From Quisquiliibacterium sp. (GTDB taxonomy: Bacteria > Pseudomonadota > Gammaproteobacteria > Burkholderiales > Burkholderiaceae_E): a stretch of DNA of 11,739 nucleotides. Positions 6,254 to 11,739 of the stretch are shown here, piece after piece. Positions within the stretch are counted from its first letter, which is position 1. Each line of letters begins with the position of its first letter. The notes beneath the pieces were generated by a model. The model made no database searches. It was not told where the DNA came from and saw nothing but the letters and a program-made list of their open reading frames with translations. The position numbers were made by a program, and so were the translations under genes. The stretch is from contig JAURMJ010000121.1 in assembly GCA_030830765.1 (NCBI GenBank), positions 1 to 11,739 of the forward strand. Direction: 5' to 3'.

Positions 6254-7249
6254 ATGATGACCAAGACAAGGGTTTCCTCAATGCGCCGTCAGTTGCTGAT
6301 CGGCGCAAGCGCATTCCTTGCAACGGGTGCCGGCTGGGCCCAGGGTGAATGGCCGGCGGGCAAGGTCGTGACCTGGGTTGTGCCCTATCCGCCAGGCGGC
6401 TCGACCGATGTGCTGGGCCGCGCGCTGACCAAACAGGTGGCCGCGACGATTGGCGCCAACATGATCGTCGAGAACAAGGCGGGTGCCAGTGGCACGATCG
6501 GTGGCGGCTATGTGGTGAAAGCGGCGCCGGACGGTTACACCGTACTTGGCACCTCGATTGGTCCGCAAACCATTGCACCGCATCTGCTGACTGCGATGCC
6601 CTACGATCCGCTTAAGAACCTGGCACCGGTTATCACGGTCGGCACCATCCCGCACATCCTGGTGGTTGGTGCCAACCAGCCGTTCAAGTCGGTTGCTGAT
6701 CTGGTGGCTGCAGCAAAGGCCAGCCCGGGCAAGCTTGCATTTGCGTCTGGTGGCATTGGAACCATTCTGCAGATGCAGGGTGAGTTGCTTGGTATGCAGA
6801 CCGGAACCAAGTTCACTCATGTGCCTTACAAGGGTGATACCCCCTCGATTGCAGACACCATTGGCGAGCAGGTCAATTTCATGTTCGCGCCGGCCGCGGC
6901 GTCGTTGCCGCATATCCGCTCAGGCAAGCTCAAGGCGCTTGCGGTTACCTCGGCCCAGCGTCTGCCGGGACTACCCGATACGCCGACAATGGCCGAATCG
7001 GGCATCAAGGATTTCGTCGTCGAGCAATGGCAGGCGGTGTATGTGCCGGTCGGTACACCTGATGCGATCATCAACAAGCTCAATGCTGCGCTGAATTCCG
7101 CACTGAAGAGCCCGGAAGTTGCTGCGCTTGGCGAACGTCTGGGTATCAATTTGGTCGGTGGCACGCCACAGCAACTTGATGCACGGCAAAACGCTGATTC
7201 AGCCAAGTGGAGCCGTGTGATCCGCGAGGCGAATATCAAGGCTCGCTGA
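6254..7249 (+). CDS. Bug-family (TctC-type) periplasmic solute-binding protein, module 2
   Basis: This is a 331-residue carboxylate receptor for the second TTT permease. Residues 1-29 form a signal peptide with RR at 11-12, hydrophobic residues 14-24 and probable cleavage at GWA|QG. ATG 6254 (or the next codon, also ATG) has AAGAAGA at 6244-6250; the internal Met10 has no ribosome site. Bug signatures are PYPPGGSTD (44-52), NKAGASGTIG, DGYT, AMPYDPLKNLAPV and HVPYKG (189-194). It is visibly closer to the first Bug protein than to the third: both share the PYDPxKNxxPV stretch and the PPGG loop. Its tctB partner starts 32 bp downstream. Ligand unknown. Confidence 0.95.
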   Translation: MMTKTRVSSMRRQLLIGASAFLATGAGWAQGEWPAGKVVTWVVPYPPGGSTDVLGRALTKQVAATIGANMIVENKAGASGTIGGGYVVKAAPDGYTVLGTSIGPQTIAPHLLTAMPYDPLKNLAPVITVGTIPHILVVGANQPFKSVADLVAAAKASPGKLAFASGGIGTILQMQGELLGMQTGTKFTHVPYKGDTPSIADTIGEQVNFMFAPAAASLPHIRSGKLKALAVTSAQRLPGLPDTPTMAESGIKDFVVEQWQAVYVPVGTPDAIINKLNAALNSALKSPEVAALGERLGINLVGGTPQQLDARQNADSAKWSRVIREANIKAR

Positions 7250-7270
7250 GTCGTGATGGACCGTTTTGCC

Positions 7271-7274
7271 GGGG
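7271..7274 (+). promoter_or_regulatory. Ribosome-binding site for the second tctB
   Basis: GGGG lies 7 bp before ATG 7282. It favours this start over an in-frame ATG at 7207, which lies inside the 3' end of the preceding Bug gene and would add a 25-residue hydrophilic, non-TctB-like leader. Confidence 0.5.
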
Positions 7275-7281
7275 CAGTTCG

Positions 7282-7743
7282 ATGACACAACGCAATCCGC
7301 ACCGTCTGTTGCGTGCCGAGACCTTGCTGGGAATTGGCTTGTTCATCACGGCAGCCGGGTTTCTGGTGCCGGCGCTGAGCATGACTGCGATGTCTGCGCT
7401 GCTGCCGGCGGCGATGTTGGTTGCGTTGATGCTGTTTGCGCTGATCGCGATCGTCAAGGATCAGCGTCATGCGAGCGCGAGCTTGCCCTATCAGCGGGTG
7501 TTCAAGGCGCCGGGCCGCGTGTCGGGCGCCTTTGTTCTTGTGACCCTGCATGCGGTCTGCGTCGACTTGCTCGGCTTTTATGTCAGCACCGCGATCTTCG
7601 TACCCCTGGTGGCCTGGCTGTTCGGGTATCGCAGTTCGCGCGGGCTTGCGATCGCGACAGTGATCGTCCTCATCGCAGTGGCCTTGATTTTCAGTTTCGC
7701 GATGAGCCAGGAATTTCCACGCGGCCGGTTCGGTCTACGATGA
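7282..7743 (+). CDS. tctB: TctB-family small membrane subunit, module 2
   Basis: From ATG 7282 the product has 153 residues, the same length as the first TctB. Four hydrophobic segments are visible: about residues 13-32, 36-58, 81-112 (possibly with a break) and 121-141. The pattern, size and place between Bug and TctA identify it as TctB/DUF1468, although sequence conservation is low. The GPGFFP loop seen in the first copy is replaced by SMTAMSALLPAAM (33-45), so it is a divergent member rather than a recent duplicate. It ends 7 bp before tctA. It would form the small inner-membrane half of the second permease. Confidence 0.85.
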   Translation: MTQRNPHRLLRAETLLGIGLFITAAGFLVPALSMTAMSALLPAAMLVALMLFALIAIVKDQRHASASLPYQRVFKAPGRVSGAFVLVTLHAVCVDLLGFYVSTAIFVPLVAWLFGYRSSRGLAIATVIVLIAVALIFSFAMSQEFPRGRFGLR

Positions 7744-7750
7744 GCCTGCG

Positions 7751-9268
7751 ATGTACGCTGACCTGATCCAGTCTCTGCCCGGCGTGCTGGCGCTGCCCAA
7801 TCTGCTGGCGGTCATCATCGGCGTCATTGTCGGCATCGTCGTCGGGGCCTTGCCCGGGTTGAGCGCCACGATGGCAATCTCGGTGCTGGTGCCTTTCACG
7901 TTCGGACTGACTCCGTTGGTTGCGCTGGGTTTGATGGCGGGTATCTACAACGGTGCGATGTATGGCGGGGCGATTCCCGCTGTGTTGTTGCGCATACCGG
8001 GTACACCGGCTGCAGTCGCCACGAGCTTTGATGGCTATCCAATGGCGCAAAAAGGGCAAGGTGGCTATGCGTTGCAGGTAGCCGTCGTGTCCTCGTCGAT
8101 CGGCGGCATTGCGAGTGCCTTCGCGTTGATGCTGCTGGCGCCGCCGCTCTCGAAGGTGACCCTGCTCTTCGGTCCGGCCGAGGTTTTCTGGGTTGCGGTC
8201 TTTGGGCTGTGCAGCATCGTCTTTCTGCTTGGCTCGGACGTGATCAAGGGCTTGGTCAGTGCCTGCTTTGGCGTATTCGTGTCCGTGATCGGATCCGATC
8301 CGATTTTGGGCAATGACCGTTTTACCTTCGATCGACTCGAGCTACTCGACGGCATCAGCATTGTCGTGCTGCTGGTTGGTCTTTATGCGTTGCCGCCGGT
8401 GATGGATCTGCTGGAGTCACCGGTCAAGACCGACAGTGCCGTTGACGGGCGTCTCAAAGCCGAGCCGATCTGGCGCAGCCTGCCACGCATGCTGCGCTTC
8501 TGGAAAACCTGGCTACGTGGCTCGATCATTGGTATCTGGATCGGCATCCTTCCTGGAGCCGGCGGGTCGATGGCCGCATTGATGTCTTATAACGAAGCGC
8601 GTCGCAGCAGCAAGACTCCGCAGACCTGGGGGCATGGCGAGCCTGAAGGTGTTGCGGCAGCCGAGACCGCGAACAACGCGGATACCGCCGCGGCGCTGAT
8701 TCCCGCGCTGACGCTCGGCATCCCGGGCACTTCGGTTGCTGCAGTGATGCTGGGTGGGCTGCTGATTCACGGTCTGCAGCCAGGCCCGATGTTGTTCCGA
8801 GAGAATCCTGATGTCGTGTTCGGGTTCATGTGGCAATTCCTATTCGGTGCGATCCTGTTGTTGTTCCTCGGCGGCTCGTTGGCTACCAATAGTTTTGCCC
8901 GCTTGCTGTTGTTGCCAAGGCCACTGCTTGGCGCGGTGATCATGGTGCTGATGCTCATCGGGGTTTACTCGATTCATGGCCGGATGTTCGATGTCTATCT
9001 GATGCTGTTGTTTGGTGCGATTGGCTATCTGATGGACAAGCTTCAATATCCGATCGCCCCGGCTGTCCTTGGGCTGATCCTGGGCGGATTCGCGGAAGAG
9101 AACCTGCGGCTCGCACTGCGGATCGGGCTTGGGGACTGGACGAGTCTGTTCACCAACCTGACCAGTCAGGTGTTGGTCGGCATGACCTTGCTGGTGGTCC
9201 TGGGGCCGTCGCTAAAACGCTGCCTAATGAATCTGCGCAGAGGTCATCCGACAGGCGGTGCTCGATGA
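7751..9268 (+). CDS. tctA: TctA-family large permease subunit of tripartite tricarboxylate transporter, module 2
   Basis: This 505-residue polytopic membrane protein carries both TctA repeats. Repeat one has LPGLSAT (34-40), YGGAIPAVLLRIPGTPA (71-87) and DGYPMAQKG (from 94). Repeat two has LPGAGG (267-272), EPEGVAAAETANNADTAAA (297-315) and LTLGIPGTS (320-328), followed by GLLIHGLQPGPM. It keeps the GTP-A and NNAD residues that the first TctA lacks (it has GEAS and NNAA there). The two permeases are therefore clear paralogues of different subgroups and probably move different substrates. No strong ribosome site precedes ATG 7751. The stop overlaps the next gene as ATGA, implying coupled translation with the amidohydrolase. 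Confidence 0.95.
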   Translation: MYADLIQSLPGVLALPNLLAVIIGVIVGIVVGALPGLSATMAISVLVPFTFGLTPLVALGLMAGIYNGAMYGGAIPAVLLRIPGTPAAVATSFDGYPMAQKGQGGYALQVAVVSSSIGGIASAFALMLLAPPLSKVTLLFGPAEVFWVAVFGLCSIVFLLGSDVIKGLVSACFGVFVSVIGSDPILGNDRFTFDRLELLDGISIVVLLVGLYALPPVMDLLESPVKTDSAVDGRLKAEPIWRSLPRMLRFWKTWLRGSIIGIWIGILPGAGGSMAALMSYNEARRSSKTPQTWGHGEPEGVAAAETANNADTAAALIPALTLGIPGTSVAAVMLGGLLIHGLQPGPMLFRENPDVVFGFMWQFLFGAILLLFLGGSLATNSFARLLLLPRPLLGAVIMVLMLIGVYSIHGRMFDVYLMLLFGAIGYLMDKLQYPIAPAVLGLILGGFAEENLRLALRIGLGDWTSLFTNLTSQVLVGMTLLVVLGPSLKRCLMNLRRGHPTGGAR

Positions 9269-10323
9269 TGCGAGCCAGCCCCCATCACGCGGTTCGCGAG
9301 GACTGGCTCGCGCTTGCGGAACCGGAACAGGTCATCGCGCCCGAGCAGCCGATCTTAGATGCCCATCACCATCTATGGGATCGCCCGGAGGGCCGCTACA
9401 TCGCGCAAGACTTCGCGCGCGACCTGGCAGATGGGCACGATGTACGGGCCAGTCTGTATGTCCAGTGTCGAACCGGATATCGGCAGGACGGCCCCGAGGC
9501 TCTTGCACCGGTCGGTGAGGTTGAGACTATCCGGCAATGGTGCGCAAAGACCCCGCAATACCCGATCGGGATCGTCGCGTTCGCCGACCTGCAGCTCGGC
9601 GACGAGGTGACCGCGGTTCTCGATGCGCTGATCGAGGCGGGACAGGGGGTCGTGCGCGGAATTCGCAATGCGACCGCCTTCCATCCCGATCCAGTGGTGC
9701 GTTCCAACCCGCGGCCTGCAGTCGATGGCCTGCTGCGTAGCGATGCGTTCGTTAAAGGCGCGCGCGTGCTGGCTGAGCGTGGCTTGTGCCTGGATGTGTG
9801 GGCCTATCAGACGCAGCTTGAGGAAGTTTTTGCCGTGGCGCGCGCGTTGCCGCAGTTGACGGTGGTCATCGACCATTGCGGCGGCCCGCTTGGCGTTGGC
9901 CCGCATCGTCTCGACTCACCAGAGAACTTCAAGAACTGGCGCGACTCGCTGGCGAGGCTCGCGAGCCTGCCCAACACACAGATCAAGATCGGTGGCTTTG
10001 GCCTGTCGGTGATGGGCTTTGACTATGCGACGCAGCCATTGCCGCCGCACTCGCAGCGTCTTGCCAGTGACTGGCGTCCGTATTTCGAAACCTGTCTGGA
10101 ATTGTTTGGCAGCAATCGCGCGATGTTCGAGAGCAATTTCCCTGTCGACAAGGGGCAGTTCGGCTATCGCACTGCCTGGAATGCGTTCAAGCGGCTGAGT
10201 GCCAACCTCGATGCTGCAAGCCGTGATGACCTTTTTTGGCGTAGCGCAGCGCAATGTTACGGAATCGATCCGGAAACTTTTACTCAACCAAAAATCTCAC
10301 AAAACTACACGGGAGACCACTGA
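9265..10323 (+). CDS. Amidohydrolase-2 family (COG3618) TIM-barrel hydrolase, probable lactonase
   Basis: This is a 352-residue cytoplasmic hydrolase. Known COG3618 members open lactone rings, including L-rhamnono- and L-fucono-lactonases and LigI (2-pyrone-4,6-dicarboxylate). After a 28-residue leader, DAHHHLWD (32-39) is the strand-1 HxH motif. VIDHCGGP (around H204) and KIGGFG follow, and the last barrel strand ends FESNFPVDK (288-296). The position that is Asp in many relatives (SDWP) is Asn291 here, although D295 is nearby. ATG 9265 overlaps the tctA stop by 4 bases and is followed at once by a second ATG (9268); AGGCGG lies upstream at 9252-9257. The last codons contain the ribosome site of the next gene, only 1 bp away. 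Operon position suggests its substrate, or a product of it, is imported by module 2. Confidence 0.9.
   Translation: MMRASPHHAVREDWLALAEPEQVIAPEQPILDAHHHLWDRPEGRYIAQDFARDLADGHDVRASLYVQCRTGYRQDGPEALAPVGEVETIRQWCAKTPQYPIGIVAFADLQLGDEVTAVLDALIEAGQGVVRGIRNATAFHPDPVVRSNPRPAVDGLLRSDAFVKGARVLAERGLCLDVWAYQTQLEEVFAVARALPQLTVVIDHCGGPLGVGPHRLDSPENFKNWRDSLARLASLPNTQIKIGGFGLSVMGFDYATQPLPPHSQRLASDWRPYFETCLELFGSNRAMFESNFPVDKGQFGYRTAWNAFKRLSANLDAASRDDLFWRSAAQCYGIDPETFTQPKISQNYTGDH
10311..10316 (+). promoter_or_regulatory. Shine-Dalgarno inside the amidohydrolase 3' end
   Basis: GGGAGA lies 8 bp before ATG 10325. It fixes the start of the third Bug gene and is encoded within the last codons of the amidohydrolase. 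A longer in-frame start at 10199 is rejected because it lies deep inside the amidohydrolase gene and would bury the signal peptide. Confidence 0.75.
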
Positions 10324-10324
10324 G

Positions 10325-11275
10325 ATGAAAAGAATTCTTGCAAACCTGCTGGCGGCAAGCGTTGCCGCAACCGCGATCCCGGCATTCGCCGAATATCCGG
10401 ACAAGCCGATCGAGATCATCGTTGGTTACGCGGCCGGTGGCGGCACCGACGTTATGGCCAGAACCGTCGGCAAGTATCTTGAAAAAGAGCTGGGCGGTTC
10501 GGCGTCGGTCGTGATCAAGAACGTTCCTGGCGCGGGTGGGCAGATCGGCTTCACCAATGTCGCGACCGCCAAGCCGGATGGGTACACGCTGGGTACGTTC
10601 AACCTGCCGACCGCATTGGCACTGACGCATGATCGCAAGGCCGACTATGGTCTGCAAAGCTTCAGCTATCTGGCGAATTTTGTGAAGGATCCGAACACGA
10701 TCGTGGTCAGCGCGGCATCCAGCTACAAATCGCTGAAAGAGTTTCTTGATGCGGCAAAAGCCAAGCCCGGCGCAGTCACCATGGGCTTGTCCTCGTTGGG
10801 GGGCAACGACCATTTTGCCGCGATCATGATGCAGAAAGCTTCGGGGGTGAGCTTTGCGCTGGTGCCCTTCAAAGGGGCCGCACTGGCGCGCACGTCTCTG
10901 ATCGGCGGCCATGTCCAGGCCGGCACGATGACGCTGAGCCAGACCACGGCCTACAAGGATCAGTTGCGTGTGCTGGCCGTGCTGGACGACAAGCGCTCCC
11001 CGTTCCGGCCGGACGTGCCCACCGCCAAAGAGCTGGGCTTTGATGTGCAGATGTCCTCGCTGCGCGGTATCGTGGGGCCGGCCGGTTTGCCCAAGCCAGT
11101 CGCTGAGAAACTCGCGAAAGCATTGGCCGCGGTGAATGCCAATCCGGAGTTTCAGGCGATGATGAGCAAGCAGGGCAATCCGATGGCCTTTGCTGCCGGG
11201 GATGAGTTCACGGCGCTTGCCAAGGCGCAGGCTGGGGTCGCCAAGCAAATCTGGGAAACCACACCCTGGAAGTAA
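10325..11275 (+). CDS. Third, orphan Bug-family periplasmic solute-binding protein
   Basis: This 316-residue periplasmic receptor has a clean Sec signal peptide (MKRILANLL..., cleavage near AFA|EY at 22/23), then Y-P-D-K-P-I-E. The Bug loops are present but changed: GYAAGGGTD (34-42) replaces the usual PxPPGGxTD, VPGAGGQIG replaces KAGAGGTIG, and LVPFKG (179-184) replaces HVPYKG. The PYDPxKN stretch found in the other two is absent. It belongs to a different Bug subgroup and probably binds another ligand. No TctA/TctB genes follow, so it either shares a permease of this locus or acts without one; several Bug proteins elsewhere work as sensors or extracytoplasmic receptors. Its start is 1 bp after the amidohydrolase stop. 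Confidence 0.94.
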   Translation: MKRILANLLAASVAATAIPAFAEYPDKPIEIIVGYAAGGGTDVMARTVGKYLEKELGGSASVVIKNVPGAGGQIGFTNVATAKPDGYTLGTFNLPTALALTHDRKADYGLQSFSYLANFVKDPNTIVVSAASSYKSLKEFLDAAKAKPGAVTMGLSSLGGNDHFAAIMMQKASGVSFALVPFKGAALARTSLIGGHVQAGTMTLSQTTAYKDQLRVLAVLDDKRSPFRPDVPTAKELGFDVQMSSLRGIVGPAGLPKPVAEKLAKALAAVNANPEFQAMMSKQGNPMAFAAGDEFTALAKAQAGVAKQIWETTPWK

Positions 11276-11335
11276 CTGAATGCGACCGGACTCAGCCGAA
11301 ACTGCCCGGCACGATGCAATCCTGACCGAATAAAC

Positions 11336-11355
11336 GCGAACTGGGTCCGGTTCGC
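11336..11355 (+). terminator. Possible hairpin terminator after the third Bug gene
   Basis: GCGAAC (11336-11341) and GTTCGC (11350-11355) are exact reverse complements around an 8-base loop, and TTTG follows. The hairpin lies 60 bp after the Bug stop and 36 bp before the next start. The T-run is only three bases, so termination would be weak. No other feature is visible in the 116-bp gap. Confidence 0.35.
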
Positions 11356-11391
11356 TTTGTCCAGCCGTTGATCGACGAATTAATCACAGCC

Positions 11392-11739
11392 ATGGCCTTT
11401 CCGTTCCGAGATCCGGTCCTGATCGATGCCGAAGTCTTCACCGAACTGCCGGGCAGTTTCCGGCGTCCCGGCGTTTCCTCCTACTGGGCCGAGAAAAACC
11501 GGCGCGGTGTGCCGGCCGACAGCTTCATCGAAGGGCCATCATTCGATCGTGAAGGCAATCTGTGGTTTGTCGACATCCCGTTCGGACGGGTCTTTCGGGT
11601 CGATCCGCAGGGCAAGGTCACCCAGGTTGCCGAGTATGACGGGCAGCCGAACGGGTTGAAGATCCATGCCGACGGCCGGATCTTCATTGCCGATTTTCAG
11701 AACGGCATCATGACGCTCGATCCGCGCACCGGGCAGATC
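11392..11739 (+). CDS. SMP-30/gluconolactonase/LRE-family protein, 3'-truncated by the window
   Basis: The frame is open from ATG 11392 to the window end (116 codons, no stop); full members have about 290-310 residues. Translation begins MAFPFRDPVLIDAEVF. It contains SFIEGPSFD (44-52), where E47 is the first metal-ligand Glu of the SMP-30 beta-propeller, then GNLWFVDIPFGRVFRVDP, QPNGLK (85-90) and GRIFIADFQNGI, repeated propeller-blade patterns. The family hydrolyses sugar lactones such as gluconolactone using Ca2+ or Zn2+. The upstream in-frame stop is at 11323-11325; ATG 11392 is preferred over TTG 11368 because homology-like sequence begins there, though no strong ribosome site precedes it. 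With the amidohydrolase, this makes two lactonase-type enzymes in the locus. Catalytic Asn and Asp residues further on cannot be checked here. Confidence 0.88.
   Translation, partial: MAFPFRDPVLIDAEVFTELPGSFRRPGVSSYWAEKNRRGVPADSFIEGPSFDREGNLWFVDIPFGRVFRVDPQGKVTQVAEYDGQPNGLKIHADGRIFIADFQNGIMTLDPRTGQI

Noticed and set aside
6281..6340. Twin-arginine (Tat) signal in the second Bug protein (MRRQLL)
   Set aside because: The motif lacks the S/T-RRxFLK consensus beyond the RR pair, and Bug proteins are typical Sec substrates.
10280..11248. A 322-codon open frame on the - strand over the third Bug gene
   Set aside because: The translation is rich in Arg, His and Gly with no recognisable fold, while the + strand encodes a complete Bug protein with signal peptide and ribosome site.

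Overview
The window is a piece of a GC-rich bacterial chromosome, and its gene content points to a betaproteobacterium of the order Burkholderiales. Three Bug-type periplasmic solute-binding proteins and two sets of TctB/TctA membrane subunits lie within 10 kb. Expansion of the Bug family (tripartite tricarboxylate transporters, TTT) is a known hallmark of Bordetella, Achromobacter, Cupriavidus and their relatives. The genus assignment is inference. I see no rRNA, tRNA, CRISPR array, insertion sequence or phage gene.

Layout. (1) 1-438: the 3' part of a class II aldolase gene on the + strand, cut by the window start. (2) 496-1389: a LysR-type regulator on the - strand, convergent with the aldolase and divergent from everything downstream. 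(3) 1390-1514: the divergent control region, with a perfect 9-bp inverted repeat (1422-1455) and a second palindrome (1409-1422) touching it. (4) 1515-6131, module 1: Bug protein, TctB, TctA, an RraA-fold aldolase-like protein and a D-2-hydroxyacid dehydrogenase. A hairpin between TctA and the enzyme genes may act as an attenuator. (5) 6132-6253: a 122-bp gap with short tandem repeats. (6) 6254-11275, module 2: Bug protein, TctB, TctA, a COG3618 amidohydrolase (lactonase-like) and a third, orphan Bug protein. (7) 11392-11739: the start of an SMP-30/gluconolactonase-family gene, cut by the window end.

Working model (inference). This is a LysR-controlled uptake and catabolism locus for one or more organic acids. 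Two complete TTT permeases plus an extra binding protein bring in carboxylates. The amidohydrolase and the SMP-30 protein are both from families rich in lactonases and could open lactone rings. The dehydrogenase would interconvert a 2-hydroxy and a 2-oxo acid, and the RraA-like and class II aldolases would cleave the resulting chain to central metabolites. The substrate cannot be read from the sequence. The pairing of a COG3618 hydrolase with an RraA-type aldolase recalls LigI and LigK of protocatechuate/gallate 4,5-cleavage, but a sugar-acid or lactone route fits equally well. All families are known; what may be new is their combination.
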